A stretch of 64,000 bases of DNA, taken from positions 1 to 64,000 of the forward strand of contig CASGAB010000004.1 of assembly GCA_949299395.1 (NCBI GenBank), written 5' to 3'. The position numbers and the translations under genes were made by a program. Positions 1-8,249 of this stretch are shown piece after piece. Source of the DNA: an uncultured bacterium. Its GTDB lineage: Bacteria > Bacillota_I > Bacilli_A > RFN20 > CAG-826. Each line of letters opens with the position of its first letter. The stretch's first letter is position 1. The notes under the pieces were generated by a model. It made no database searches and was not told where the DNA came from. It saw only the letters and a list, made by a program, of their open reading frames with translations.

Positions 1-270
1 TTTATAAGACCTAGAACACCACAACATAACGGAAAAGTCGAAAGAAGTCGCAGAATTGATCAAGAAAAATTCTATAGAAATTTAAGTTTTTATTCTTTAG
101 AAGATTTAAGAAAACAAGGTGAAAAATGGATGGATAAATACAATAATACACCAAGATTTATTTTAAAATTTAAAACCCCAAATCAAATGGAACTTGAAAG
201 TTTTAATAACATATATTTAAATAGTGGAGAAAACAGATGCCCACGATGTTTCACATCATTTGTGAGCTAA
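1..270 (+). CDS. transposase C-terminal fragment, IS481/rve-type (cut by window edge)
   Basis: Open from base 1 in frame 1 to TAA at 268-270, giving 89 residues with no start inside the window. It contains the end of a DDE integrase core: the stretch TPQHNGKVERSRRIDQEKFY resembles the last catalytic-Glu region (HNGKVERSHR...) of IS481-like and related rve transposases. The rest is a basic tail with YNNTPR, typical of these enzymes. The stop lies 7 bases from the stop of coaD on the other strand, so the element abuts coaD without truncating it. The family is inferred from the motif; the inverted repeat was not located. Confidence 0.75.
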   Translation, partial: FIRPRTPQHNGKVERSRRIDQEKFYRNLSFYSLEDLRKQGEKWMDKYNNTPRFILKFKTPNQMELESFNNIYLNSGENRCPRCFTSFVS

Positions 271-277
271 CACTTAA

Positions 278-763
278 CTAATCTAAATTTTTCAAATATT
301 CATTGACTTTTTGAGGTACTAAACTAGATACATCAACATTATGAGAAGCAAGTTCAATAATACTTGAAGAAGAAATAAATGTATTTTCTTTTTTAGCCAT
401 TAAAAAGACCATTTCAATATCTTTATCGATAAATTCATTAGATGCCGCTAAAGACCATTCATATTCAAAATCACTAACTACTCGTAAACCTCTAATTAAA
501 AATTGAGCATCATGTTTTTTAGCATATTCAACAGTTAATCCATCATAAGAATCGCATCTAACATTTTTTAAATCTTTAATTGCATCATTAATCATAATCA
601 AACGATCGGAGACACTAAAACGATTGTTTAATTTTGATGAATTGTACGCAATTAAAACAATAACTTCATCAAAAAGTTTAGAAGCTCTTTTAATAATATC
701 TAAATGACCATTAGTCATTGGATCAAAACTACCTGGATAAATACCGATTCTTTTTTCATGCAT
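278..763 (-). CDS. coaD: phosphopantetheine adenylyltransferase
   Basis: 161 residues, the usual length for bacterial CoaD. The enzyme transfers AMP from ATP to 4'-phosphopantetheine, the penultimate step of coenzyme A synthesis in the cytosol. The nucleotidyltransferase signature GSFDPMTNGH lies at residues 11-20, with catalytic His20, and the ISSSSI loop that binds ATP lies near residue 130. It is the last gene of a ylbF-rsmD-coaD run on the minus strand, 5 bases after rsmD. This matches the ylbF-ylbH-ylbI cluster of Bacillus. An insertion-sequence remnant ends just beyond its stop. Confidence 0.97.
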   Translation of the reverse strand: MHEKRIGIYPGSFDPMTNGHLDIIKRASKLFDEVIVLIAYNSSKLNNRFSVSDRLIMINDAIKDLKNVRCDSYDGLTVEYAKKHDAQFLIRGLRVVSDFEYEWSLAASNEFIDKDIEMVFLMAKKENTFISSSSIIELASHNVDVSSLVPQKVNEYLKNLD

Positions 764-768
764 ATTTC

Positions 769-1350
769 TTATTTTTCCTCTTCTTTAAGTTTTAAAAAAT
801 ATAATAAACTTCTACCATATTTATATTCTTTAATATTATAGCAAGTTAATAATTCCTTATCTATTTGACTATTTTTTTCAATAAAAATAAGTGTTTTATT
901 ATCGATTAAATTATTTTTAATCATTAAAGATAAAATTTCTTTTTCATTATTATAACTATATGGTGGATCCATAAATATAATATCGAAATGTTTATCTTTA
1001 TTTTTATTTATAAAATCTATATCAGTTAAATTTGAAATATGTAATTTATTAAAATCTTCGATATTATCCGAGACTTTTGATCTTAAAGTAATATCTCGAT
1101 TTTCTAAAATTACTTTATAAGCTTTGCTAGAGGAATCATTAATATAAATTTCTTTTGCTTCTTTTGATAAAGCTTCTAAACCGATTTGGCCACTTCCGCC
1201 ATATAAATCTAAGAAAACACTATTTCTTATAACTTGATTAATAATATTAAAGAAACCGATTTTTAAAACATCTTTACTTGGACGAGTAATTTCTGGATCA
1301 ACTTCTTTTAATCTTTTGTTTTTATATTTTCCACTTCTAATAATTAACAT
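769..1350 (-). CDS. rsmD: 16S rRNA (guanine-966-N2)-methyltransferase RsmD
   Basis: 193 residues. RsmD-family enzymes methylate the N2 of G966 in 16S rRNA using S-adenosylmethionine. Visible features are the N-terminal TRPSKDVLK segment (residues 22-30) typical of the family, the SAM-binding loop LDLYGGSGQIGLEA (48-61), and the catalytic DPPY motif at 128-131. It is co-directional with ylbF upstream (11 bases) and coaD downstream (5 bases), a conserved Firmicute trio, so co-transcription is very likely. Confidence 0.95.
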   Translation of the reverse strand: MLIIRSGKYKNKRLKEVDPEITRPSKDVLKIGFFNIINQVIRNSVFLDLYGGSGQIGLEALSKEAKEIYINDSSSKAYKVILENRDITLRSKVSDNIEDFNKLHISNLTDIDFINKNKDKHFDIIFMDPPYSYNNEKEILSLMIKNNLIDNKTLIFIEKNSQIDKELLTCYNIKEYKYGRSLLYFLKLKEEEK

Positions 1351-1361
1351 ACTCTTTTAGT

Positions 1362-1706
1362 TTACTTTTTATTTTCTAAATTAAATAAATTTTCATTTAT
1401 ACAATCGATGATTTTATTAAATTCTACTTCATTTTTCTTATATTCTTTAACAATTTCTAAACTATTTATTTCTTCCTGTACTGCTTTTATATTTTTTAGA
1501 ATCTCTAACTCTTTTTTAACATTTTCTTTATCAAATCTTCTTAAATCAGTAAGTTCATTAACTAGCTTTTCTTTTTTTATTACTAAAAGAATCAGTTCGT
1601 CGTTATCTTCCATATTTTTCTTAGACAAAATAAAGTCTTTATAACGAGGATCTTCTTTAATTAATTTAACAAGTTCATCGATATGATTTAAAGTTTCTAA
1701 ATTCAT
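1362..1706 (-). CDS. ylbF: YlbF/YmcA family regulator (DUF964)
   Basis: 114 residues, mostly predicted helix and rich in Lys, Glu and Asn, as in the YlbF/YmcA family. In Bacillus subtilis YlbF works with YmcA and YaaT in a complex that affects RNase Y-dependent RNA processing and, through that, competence and biofilm. Family assignment rests on length, the N-terminal IDELVKLIKEDPRYKDF segment (residues 9-25) and position directly upstream of rsmD and coaD, as ylbF is in Bacillus. The start ATG is only 7 bases from a TATAAT box and no Shine-Dalgarno is seen, so the mRNA may be leaderless. The role here is inferred. Confidence 0.8.
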   Translation of the reverse strand: MNLETLNHIDELVKLIKEDPRYKDFILSKKNMEDNDELILLVIKKEKLVNELTDLRRFDKENVKKELEILKNIKAVQEEINSLEIVKEYKKNEVEFNKIIDCINENLFNLENKK

Positions 1707-1713
1707 AGAAATA

Positions 1714-1719
1714 ATTATA
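1714..1719 (-). promoter_or_regulatory. -10 box of ylbF-rsmD-coaD promoter
   Basis: Perfect TATAAT on the minus strand with 7 bases to the ylbF ATG, placing the expected start of transcription at or next to the start codon. No convincing -35 box was found. Confidence 0.55.
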
Positions 1720-1761
1720 CATTATTAAGTGTATTTATTGCATTTATTCGCTGTTTTTTTA

Positions 1762-1767
1762 TATAAT
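1762..1767 (+). promoter_or_regulatory. -10 box of def promoter
   Basis: Perfect TATAAT ends 10 bases before the def ATG at 1778. The intervening bases, TTTACTCGTT, contain no Shine-Dalgarno, so the transcript would have a leader of only a few bases. Confidence 0.55.
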
Positions 1768-1777
1768 TTTACTCGTT

Positions 1778-2329
1778 ATGAGAGAGTTTAAAATTGTTAA
1801 AGATAATAAAAAAAGTTTAAGAGAAAGAAGTAAAGATATCTCTCTTCCTTTAAGTGAAGAAATCATTTCTTTAGGAAAAGATATGAGAGAATATTTAATC
1901 CTTTCTCAAGATGAAGAATATTTAAAAAAACATAAAAATGTCCGTAGTGGAGTTGGTCTTGCTGCTCCTCAAATTGGATTAAATATTAATTTAATTGCAA
2001 TTTATTTTGTTGATGAAAACGAAAAGATTAATGAATATGTTTTAGTAAATCCAAAAATTATTAGTGAATCTACTAAAAAATGTTATTTAACTGGCGGAGA
2101 AGGATGTTTAAGTGTTGATAAAGAGCATCCAGGTTATATTCTTAGACCTTATAAAATCAAAGTTAAAGCTTTTGATTTATTAAATAATAAAGAAGTTTTA
2201 CTCGATTTAAAGGGTTATGAAGCAATTGTTATTCAACATGAAATTGATCATTTAAAAGGCATTCTTTTTTATGATCATATTAATAAAGTAGACCCATTTA
2301 AAGAAGAACTTGGTGCTATTGCTATCTAA
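1778..2329 (+). CDS. def: peptide deformylase
   Basis: 183 residues. It removes the formyl group from the N-terminal methionine of new proteins. All three conserved motifs are present: GVGLAAPQ at 58-65, EGCLS at 108-112 (metal ligand Cys110) and HEIDH at 154-158 (metal ligands His154 and His158). The length and the long N-terminal region fit the type II deformylases of Gram-positive bacteria. The start is supported by the alignment of the whole N-terminus, although no ribosome binding site precedes it. It diverges from ylbF. Confidence 0.96.
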   Translation: MREFKIVKDNKKSLRERSKDISLPLSEEIISLGKDMREYLILSQDEEYLKKHKNVRSGVGLAAPQIGLNINLIAIYFVDENEKINEYVLVNPKIISESTKKCYLTGGEGCLSVDKEHPGYILRPYKIKVKAFDLLNNKEVLLDLKGYEAIVIQHEIDHLKGILFYDHINKVDPFKEELGAIAI

Positions 2330-2422
2330 GCATTATTTTTATATAATAATTTTTAGAAAAATTATTACTAAATATCGAATAATTTTTGTTAAATTCATGT
2401 ATTTTTTAAAGGTGTAAATAAA

Positions 2423-4126
2423 ATGTATATCAAAAGAAATCCTATTTTAATTTATGCTTTAGGTGGTTTAGGAGAGGTTGGAAAGAATACCTATTGTTTA
2501 GAAAGCGATAAAGACTTAATTATTATCGATGCTGGTGTTAGATTTCCAGAAGATGATTTAGTCGGTGTTGATTATGTTATTCCATCTTACAATCACTTAA
2601 AAGACGTTAACCAAAAAATAAGAGCTTTAATTATTACTCACGGACACGAAGACCATATTGGAGCAGTACCATTTTTAATCAAGACTGTTAATGTTCCAAT
2701 TATTTACGCTCCAAAACTTGCTTGTGCTCTTATTAGACAAAAAATCGAAGACCAAAAAATTAAAACAAGTGTAAAAATCATCGAATATAATGAAACTTCT
2801 GCTTTAAAAATTGGTGGAACTTTCGATGTTTCTTTCTTTAGAGTCACTCACTCAATTCCTGATTCATATGGAATTTGTGTTGATACTAGCGAAGGAAGAA
2901 TTGTTACAACTGGTGATTTTAAAATCGATTTAACTCCAGTTGGACCAGATATTGAACTTCATAAAATTGCTCAAATGGGTATTGAAGGTGTTGATCTTCT
3001 TTTAGCTGATTCAACTAATGCTGAAAAAGAAGGCTGGACCCCTTCAGAAAAGAACGTTTTAAATGCAATTAATGAAATTTTTGATGAAGCTCCTGGAAGA
3101 CTTATTATTTCAACCTTCTCAAGTAACGTTTCTCGTATCCAACAAGTTTTAGATTGCGCTTTAAAACATAATCGAAAATGTGTAATCGTTGGTCGAAGCA
3201 TGGTTACGGCTGTTGAATGTGCTAGAAAATTTGGTTATATCAAATTCCCAGATTCATATTTTAAAGAAGTCGCCGATCTTCCATCATTAAAAGATAGCGA
3301 AACTTTAATTTTATGTACCGGTTCTCAAGGTGAAGCAATGGCTGCTTTAAATAGAATTGCTACTGGAACATTTAAAGGAATTAGAGTAACTCCTGGTGAT
3401 ACAGTTGTTTTCTCTTCAAGTGCAATTCCAGGAAATGGTGTTTCTATTTCTAAAGTTGTTAACCAACTTACTAGAATGGGAGCAAATGTTATTACAAATA
3501 ATATTGTTAGAGATATCCACTCTTCTGGTCACCCATCTCGACTTGAACTTAAGATGAACTTAAAATTATTTAAGCCAAAATATTTCATGCCAGTACATGG
3601 AGAATATCATATGTTAAAACTTCATGGAGATCTAGCTAAAGAACTTGGGATGAGTAATGAAAACGTATTTATAATGGCAAATGGTGATACTTTAATTTTA
3701 GAGAATCACACAATTAAAGAAGGAGACCGTTTCCAAGCAGATGATGTTTATATTGATGGATATGATATAAACGGCGTTTCTACCGCAGTTATCAGAGATA
3801 GAAAAATACTTCATGATGATGGAATGGTTTCAGTATTAGTATTTTTAGATAGTAAAAATAGCTGTTTAATCGCTCCTCCTAGAGTTAATACTGTTGGATT
3901 TGTTTCTTATGGTAAATATGAAGATCATTTAACTCGTCATGCCTCAATGAAGGTTGAAGAAGGATTAAATGAATTATTTAATTCTAAACACGTAACATTT
4001 AATGATATTAAAAATACTGTTAGAAGCGTTGTATCTAAATATTACTTTAGAAAAACACAAAGAAATCCAATGATTATCCCTCTTATTTTAGATAAAAAAT
4101 CTAATTTAAAGAATGTTCAATTTTAA
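2423..4126 (+). CDS. ribonuclease J
   Basis: 567 residues. RNase J is the metallo-beta-lactamase/beta-CASP nuclease of Firmicutes, acting as both endonuclease and 5'-3' exonuclease in mRNA decay and rRNA maturation. The zinc signature HGHEDHIG lies at residues 73-80. Further motifs of the family follow: TTGDFKID, the beta-CASP segment STFSSNVSRIQQ, and SGHPSRLELK with PVHGEYHMLKLH toward the C-terminus. A spaced AAAGGTG precedes the ATG. Only one copy is in the window, so J1 and J2 cannot be told apart and no symbol is given. A strong terminator follows. Confidence 0.95.
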   Translation: MYIKRNPILIYALGGLGEVGKNTYCLESDKDLIIIDAGVRFPEDDLVGVDYVIPSYNHLKDVNQKIRALIITHGHEDHIGAVPFLIKTVNVPIIYAPKLACALIRQKIEDQKIKTSVKIIEYNETSALKIGGTFDVSFFRVTHSIPDSYGICVDTSEGRIVTTGDFKIDLTPVGPDIELHKIAQMGIEGVDLLLADSTNAEKEGWTPSEKNVLNAINEIFDEAPGRLIISTFSSNVSRIQQVLDCALKHNRKCVIVGRSMVTAVECARKFGYIKFPDSYFKEVADLPSLKDSETLILCTGSQGEAMAALNRIATGTFKGIRVTPGDTVVFSSSAIPGNGVSISKVVNQLTRMGANVITNNIVRDIHSSGHPSRLELKMNLKLFKPKYFMPVHGEYHMLKLHGDLAKELGMSNENVFIMANGDTLILENHTIKEGDRFQADDVYIDGYDINGVSTAVIRDRKILHDDGMVSVLVFLDSKNSCLIAPPRVNTVGFVSYGKYEDHLTRHASMKVEEGLNELFNSKHVTFNDIKNTVRSVVSKYYFRKTQRNPMIIPLILDKKSNLKNVQF

Positions 4127-4132
4127 ATAGAT

Positions 4133-4167
4133 AAAAAGGTTATTTTAATAAAAATAACCTTTTTTTA
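4133..4167 (+). terminator. Rho-independent terminator after RNase J
   Basis: A 14-bp stem of AAAAAGGTTATTTT with AAAATAACCTTTTT around an AATA loop, continuing into a run of T. Confidence 0.85.
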
Positions 4168-4208
4168 ATTACTATTAGTAGTATAATTTTTACTTAAAGA
4201 GGGTAAAA

Positions 4209-4850
4209 ATGGATACTACTAACACTAATAGTAATAGCACTAACAATATAACTTTAATTTTAGGTTCTTCTTCTCCTAGAAGAATTGAACTTGTTAATAA
4301 AATAGATTTTATTAATGATATAAAAATAATTAAACCTAATATTGATGAAAGAATATTAGATTGCTATTTTTTTATTAATAAAGAAAAATTAAATATTAAA
4401 GAATATCCTTTAAAAGAAGCAATTTTAAAAGCTAATTCGATATTATCCAGTGTTAAAAAATTAGAAAATAATGAAATATTACTTACTTTAGATACAGCAA
4501 TTATTTTTAATAATAAAATTTATAATAAACCACTTAATAAAGAAGATGCTTTTAATACTTTAAAAGAATTTTCTTCTAATTATCATGAATGTATTACCGG
4601 CTATAACATTATTTATAAAGATAAAAATATAAAGAAGAGTGTTACTACTAAAGTTTATTTTAATGAGTTAAATGATGAATTAATTAATAAATATATAAAT
4701 GAAATTAATATTTTAGATAAGGCGGGAAGCTATGCTATTCAAGATGATGCTTCTTATCATTTAATTAATAAAATAGAAGGAAGCTATTATAACGTTATTG
4801 GTTTCCCTTTAGAAGATATTATAGAAGAATTAAAGAAAATCCTCGATTAA
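4209..4850 (+). CDS. Maf family nucleotide pyrophosphatase
   Basis: 213 residues. Maf-like proteins hydrolyse non-canonical or modified nucleoside triphosphates to monophosphates and are linked to septum formation in Bacillus. The substrate loop LGSSSPRR is at residues 18-25, and a TLDTAIIF segment occupies the usual position of the catalytic Asp motif. The GSYYNVIGFPLE segment near the C-terminus is typical. An Asn/Ser/Thr-rich N-terminal leader of about 13 residues is unusual. An AGAGGG ribosome binding site supports the start. The gene converges on nadK and shares its terminator. Confidence 0.85.
   Translation: MDTTNTNSNSTNNITLILGSSSPRRIELVNKIDFINDIKIIKPNIDERILDCYFFINKEKLNIKEYPLKEAILKANSILSSVKKLENNEILLTLDTAIIFNNKIYNKPLNKEDAFNTLKEFSSNYHECITGYNIIYKDKNIKKSVTTKVYFNELNDELINKYINEINILDKAGSYAIQDDASYHLINKIEGSYYNVIGFPLEDIIEELKKILD
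4294..4315. repeat. inverted repeat inside maf
   Basis: TTAATAAAAT (4294-4303) and ATTTTATTAA (4306-4315) around AG. The arms are short and AT-only, so this single case could be chance, but it has the form of the longer intragenic hairpins at 52-57 kb. Confidence 0.4.
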
Positions 4851-4866
4851 TATCGAGGATTTTTTA
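4838..4866. terminator. bidirectional terminator between maf and nadK
   Basis: A 10-bp perfect stem, AATCCTCGAT with ATCGAGGATT, around a TAAT loop, with T runs on both strands. It overlaps both stop codons of the convergent genes. Confidence 0.9.
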
Positions 4867-5691
4867 TCTAATAAACATTGATGAGGTTCTAGCAATATAA
4901 TTTTTATCGCTATTTTCAAGTAATCTAATTTTAGTATCGCTTAAATAGATTTTAACGTAATCATTATTATTAGATTCTAAACTAAAATCATTAACTTCAA
5001 CCATCTCGCTATCAAAATAAATATTAAACTTATTAATAGAAAAGTTAGTAAATTCAAATACTTTTTCTTTAGAGACTACAAAAGGGGAATTAAGTGAAGT
5101 ATAGCCATTATTAGATATAGGAGCATTTTCAATAAATTCTAAAAGTTCAATTTCATTATCAATTAATGCGCCTTTCATTGATTTAGCAATTCCACTACTT
5201 CCAATAGAAGAAGCAACTAAACATCCATCTCCTTTTAAAGTTTCAAAAAAAGTATCATTAATTTTAATATCAAATTTTAAAGTCGAACCATTAAAAGAAT
5301 GAATTCTAAATTCATTTACCCCGTAATATTCTTTTTTTAAGTTATTAGTAAATACTTCACATTTAAGTAAAGAAACAAATTTATAATTAATACTTCTTTT
5401 TTTAATATCCACCAAAATTTTTAATATGTCTTCACTTTTATATTCACAAAGATAGCCAAAATTACCGGTATTTATCGTAATAAATAGTGGATTAAACTTA
5501 AAATATTTTTGAACCGATCTTAAAAAAGTGCCATCTCCTCCGACACTAAAAACATAATCTAAATTAGTTTTTGAAAGTAAAACTTCTTCTTTGTTAACCT
5601 CACTAAAAGTTAATTTATCTAATTCATTTTTTAATTTTTCAATAACACTTTTAGAGACTTCATCTCCTCTTGATACAATAATATAATTCAT
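4864..5691 (-). CDS. nadK: NAD kinase
   Basis: 275 residues. It phosphorylates NAD to NADP using ATP or polyphosphate. The GGDGT motif is at residues 51-55 in SVGGDGTFLRS, and a GDGCLVASSIGSSG segment matches the second conserved NAD-kinase motif, where the commoner form is GDG...STPTGST, so this copy is divergent there. It is a single gene on the minus strand, convergent with maf and divergent from the CYTH gene. Confidence 0.92.
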   Translation of the reverse strand: MNYIIVSRGDEVSKSVIEKLKNELDKLTFSEVNKEEVLLSKTNLDYVFSVGGDGTFLRSVQKYFKFNPLFITINTGNFGYLCEYKSEDILKILVDIKKRSINYKFVSLLKCEVFTNNLKKEYYGVNEFRIHSFNGSTLKFDIKINDTFFETLKGDGCLVASSIGSSGIAKSMKGALIDNEIELLEFIENAPISNNGYTSLNSPFVVSKEKVFEFTNFSINKFNIYFDSEMVEVNDFSLESNNNDYVKIYLSDTKIRLLENSDKNYIARTSSMFIR

Positions 5692-5780
5692 CGCTTAATC
5701 CCTATTTTAATTTAAAAATTACCAGAAATATTGTATCATATTTAAGGAATAATTTTATTTAAAAAAGGAAGGAAAAACTT

Positions 5781-6365
5781 ATGGCAACAAATATTGAAAT
5801 TGAAGCTAAAGTCTTAATCACTGAAAAAGAATATAATAATGTCTTAACTCATTTTAAAGATAGAGTTATTAAAGAATATGATCAAACAAATCACTACATT
5901 GATAGCGATGATTTAGCACTTAAAAAATTAGGTATTGGCTGTAGAATTAGAGAAAAAGATGGCAATTACACCTTAACTTTAAAAGCTCCAATGAGTGAAG
6001 GTTTACTTGAAAAAGATGAAAACTTAACTAAAGATCAATTTAGTGCCTTAGTTAAGAGTGCTCATTTCCCAGAATGTAATATCGAAGACTTCATTAGAAT
6101 GCTTGGTGTTGATCCTGAAACTTTAAGAATTCAAACCGCTTTAAAAACTCATAGAGTTGAAGTTTTCTATGAAGATAATACTTACGAATTCTCCGTTGAT
6201 AAAAACTCATATAACAATCAAGTCGATTATGAACTTGAAATGGCTGGAGCATCTTTATCTAAAGCAAAAGAAAACTTAAAATCAATTTGTTTAAGAACCA
6301 ATACTTTCTATAAAGACAATTTAAGAAGTAAAGAAACTCGTGCTTTAGAATCAATTGTTAGATAG
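5781..6365 (+). CDS. CYTH domain protein (YjbK-like)
   Basis: 194 residues. The ExExK signature of the CYTH/triphosphate tunnel fold is at residues 6-10 (EIEAK), followed by alternating charged residues such as CRIREKDGNYTLTLKAP that form the tunnel. The family includes triphosphatases and adenylate cyclases; YjbK-like proteins of Firmicutes often sit near GTP or NAD kinases. Here nadK is the divergent neighbour. A clear GGAAGG ribosome binding site precedes the ATG. The precise substrate is unknown. Confidence 0.85.
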   Translation: MATNIEIEAKVLITEKEYNNVLTHFKDRVIKEYDQTNHYIDSDDLALKKLGIGCRIREKDGNYTLTLKAPMSEGLLEKDENLTKDQFSALVKSAHFPECNIEDFIRMLGVDPETLRIQTALKTHRVEVFYEDNTYEFSVDKNSYNNQVDYELEMAGASLSKAKENLKSICLRTNTFYKDNLRSKETRALESIVR

Positions 6366-6400
6366 TTAAAAACATCGATAATTATCACTAAAATAAAGAA

Positions 6401-6432
6401 AAATCCATAGATTAAGTTCTATGGATTTTTTC
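6401..6432. terminator. bidirectional terminator between CYTH gene and spx
   Basis: An 11-bp perfect stem, AAATCCATAGA with TCTATGGATTT, and a 6-base loop, followed by a T run on the plus strand and A/T-rich sequence on the other. Confidence 0.85.
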
Positions 6433-6444
6433 TTTTATTTTAGA

Positions 6445-6876
6445 TTAATTATCTCTTTTAAGTGATACAAATCCTGGATCACAATCAACGCAGTTAGGAC
6501 AGATATTTTCTTTAAAATATCTTCTTGCTCGAGGAATAAATGCAGAGATTTCATCTTCACTATATCCAACTTGCATTTTATGATCATCAACCATGATTGG
6601 ACGTTTTAAGATTGAAGGATTATCTTTAATGAATTTTATTAATTCACTCATCGACATATCTTCAATATTAACTTTTCCTTCTTTTATTACTTTACAACGA
6701 GTTGAGATAATATCTTCGGTACCATTTTCACTTTTAAGTAAAAGTTCTTTTAATTCTTCATCTTTTAATGGTTGAGTTAAAATATTTTTTTCTTTATAAG
6801 GAATATGATTTTCTTCAAAAAATTTTTTAACCTTTCTACATGAAGAACAAGATGGTGAGGTATATACTGTAATCAT
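6445..6876 (-). CDS. spx: Spx/ArsC family regulator
   Basis: 143 residues. Spx binds the RNA polymerase alpha C-terminal domain and redirects transcription under thiol stress in Bacilli. The redox switch CxxC is intact (Cys10 and Cys13 in SPSCSSCRKV), within a thioredoxin-like fold, and a RPIMVDDHKMQVGY segment matches the conserved Arg/Pro region of the family. A Cys-rich tail (CPNCVDC) is an extra. Whether it acts as Spx or as an arsenate-reductase-like protein cannot be decided from the sequence alone, but the double Cys near the N-terminus favours Spx. Confidence 0.85.
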   Translation of the reverse strand: MITVYTSPSCSSCRKVKKFFEENHIPYKEKNILTQPLKDEELKELLLKSENGTEDIISTRCKVIKEGKVNIEDMSMSELIKFIKDNPSILKRPIMVDDHKMQVGYSEDEISAFIPRARRYFKENICPNCVDCDPGFVSLKRDN

Positions 6877-6923
6877 ATGTTATTATTTTATCATTTTTAA
6901 GTTAATTAATTAATAGATAATAT

Positions 6924-6953
6924 AAAAAAGTTCGCCTATAATCGAACTTTTTT
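6924..6953 (-). terminator. terminator of the 8217-6952 minus-strand group
   Basis: An 11-bp perfect stem, AAAAAAGTTCG with CGAACTTTTTT, and an 8-base loop. It overlaps the stop codon of the HepT-like gene. Confidence 0.8.
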
Positions 6954-7332
6954 ATTTATTATCTATTTTAATTAACATGTTATATAAATAAGGTATTGCT
7001 CCACTAATAAGTTCATAAATAAAAGATAAATTATAATTATCTCCTTTTAATGTTTTATCATATAAAAGTGCTATTTCATCAAAATTAATATCCTTATATT
7101 TAGCTTTTAAAGAATCAATCTCATTTATTTTAGAAGCAATTTCACTAACAACTAAAATACAGTAGCAGACGGCATCAAAACTTAAATTATCACTAAAAAA
7201 TTCTTCAGGACTTCTATTATTTAAATAATCAATAACCTTTTTAAGCCATCTTTTTAGCCCGAAAATAAGTTCTTCTTCATAACTCATACTTTCAAAGTTA
7301 TTATTAGTGTTATTTTTATTTTCATTACTCAT
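6952..7332 (-). CDS. HepT-like (DUF86/HEPN) protein with degraded active site
   Basis: 126 residues, all-helical in appearance. After a 12-residue Asn-rich leader, the layout follows HepT/DUF86: a helix ending in EEFFSDNLSFDAVCYCILVV, then SEIASKI, then a region where HepT toxins carry the RNase motif R-x4-6-H followed by a Gly. Here that position reads LYDKTLKGD, so the catalytic Arg and His are both absent. No MNT nucleotidyltransferase partner is adjacent. It starts 2 bases after the HAD phosphatase and was probably co-transcribed with it. Likely a non-catalytic relative; the function is unknown. Confidence 0.6.
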   Translation of the reverse strand: MSNENKNNTNNNFESMSYEEELIFGLKRWLKKVIDYLNNRSPEEFFSDNLSFDAVCYCILVVSEIASKINEIDSLKAKYKDINFDEIALLYDKTLKGDNYNLSFIYELISGAIPYLYNMLIKIDNK

Positions 7333-7334
7333 AT

Positions 7335-7988
7335 TTATTTAACTATCTCCTTAATTTTATTAAATTTATCAATATAATAATCAGGTTTATTCTCTAATAT
7401 TTCTTTTTGATTTCCATATCCATACGATACAATAATTGATTGTAATTTCAAATTTTTTGCTGCTTTAATATCAACAATTGAATCGCCAACATAATATCCA
7501 TCATTTATACTAAGTTTAAGCTTATTAACAATTAAATCATTTAAATAAGTTGGATCAGGTTTTCTTTTTATAGCAGGGTCTTCTCCTTTAATATCAATAA
7601 ATATTTCATTTCCTTTATTATTAAACTTATTTTTAACTAACTTTTGTAAGATTTCATTTGGTTTATTAGAATTCATTATTAAAATGAGTCCTTCTTCTTT
7701 AAGTTCTTTAAGTGTATCTTCTACTCCCTCAAAAAAAGGTGAAATATATTGATATTTTTCATAATTTCTTTTGAAATGAATATATTCTTCATCGCTAAAT
7801 TCTCTATTTAAAGCTAACCTAAATAAGTTTTTAGCGCCATTTCCAATAAAAGTTTTAACAGTTTCTTCACTATATTCTTTATCAATATTTAATTCTTTTA
7901 AAGTTGTATTTAAGGCCTCTTTGATACCTTTTAAAGTATCAATTAATGTGCCATCTAAATCAAAAATAATAAATCTTTTCATAAACAA
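7335..7988 (-). CDS. HAD-superfamily phosphatase, phosphoglycolate phosphatase-like
   Basis: 217 residues. The HAD motif I FDLDGT is at residues 9-14 with nucleophile Asp10 and acid/base Asp12. Motif II lies in LILMNSNKPNEI, the conserved Lys in KRKPDPTYL, and motif IV in YVGDSIVDIKAA. The helical cap between motifs I and II is of the phosphoglycolate/pyrophosphatase (Gph/PpaX) type. Its exact substrate cannot be fixed. A lipoprotein gene lies upstream beyond a hairpin. Confidence 0.85.
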   Translation of the reverse strand: MFMKRFIIFDLDGTLIDTLKGIKEALNTTLKELNIDKEYSEETVKTFIGNGAKNLFRLALNREFSDEEYIHFKRNYEKYQYISPFFEGVEDTLKELKEEGLILIMNSNKPNEILQKLVKNKFNNKGNEIFIDIKGEDPAIKRKPDPTYLNDLIVNKLKLSINDGYYVGDSIVDIKAAKNLKLQSIIVSYGYGNQKEILENKPDYYIDKFNKIKEIVK

Positions 7989-7989
7989 A

Positions 7990-8019
7990 AAAATTATACC
8001 CTATTTAGGTATAATTTTT
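7990..8019 (-). terminator. hairpin between lipoprotein and HAD genes
   Basis: AAAATTATACC (7990-8000) pairs with GGTATAATTTT (8008-8018) across a 7-base loop. A T run follows on the minus strand, so transcription of the lipoprotein gene probably stops here. Confidence 0.65.
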
Positions 8020-8046
8020 AATTTTTATGAATAAGATTTATTTTTT

Positions 8047-8217
8047 TTATTCATTAACTTCTAAAAGAGTTTCTGTTTCTTTTAAAGTTAAATCATCACA
8101 ACTTAAATAATCGGATTTAGGAGAAATATCGATCTTAATTTGTTCTCCACCACAAGATGATATAGCGCCTAAGCCAATAATAAGAAGGGATGATAATAAT
8201 AAAACTCTTTTTTTCAT
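8047..8217 (-). CDS. small predicted lipoprotein, 56 residues
   Basis: Starts MKKRVLLLSSLLIIGLGAIS and reaches a lipobox-like ISSC, with Cys22 as the lipidated residue, then a 34-residue acidic mature part. The signal peptide has the n-, h- and c-regions expected of type II signal peptidase substrates. A TATAAT box stands 27 bases upstream and a GAGACG ribosome binding site lies near the ATG. The mature sequence matches no family I recognise. Single gene between the structured region and the HAD gene. Confidence 0.7.
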   Translation of the reverse strand: MKKRVLLLSSLLIIGLGAISSCGGEQIKIDISPKSDYLSCDDLTLKETETLLEVNE

Positions 8218-8243
8218 ATTTATTCGTCTCTTTTTGTTACTTT

Positions 8244-8249
8244 ATTATA
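8244..8249 (-). promoter_or_regulatory. -10 box of lipoprotein gene
   Basis: Perfect TATAAT on the minus strand preceded by TTG, 27 bases before the ATG at 8217. No good -35 was seen. Confidence 0.5.
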
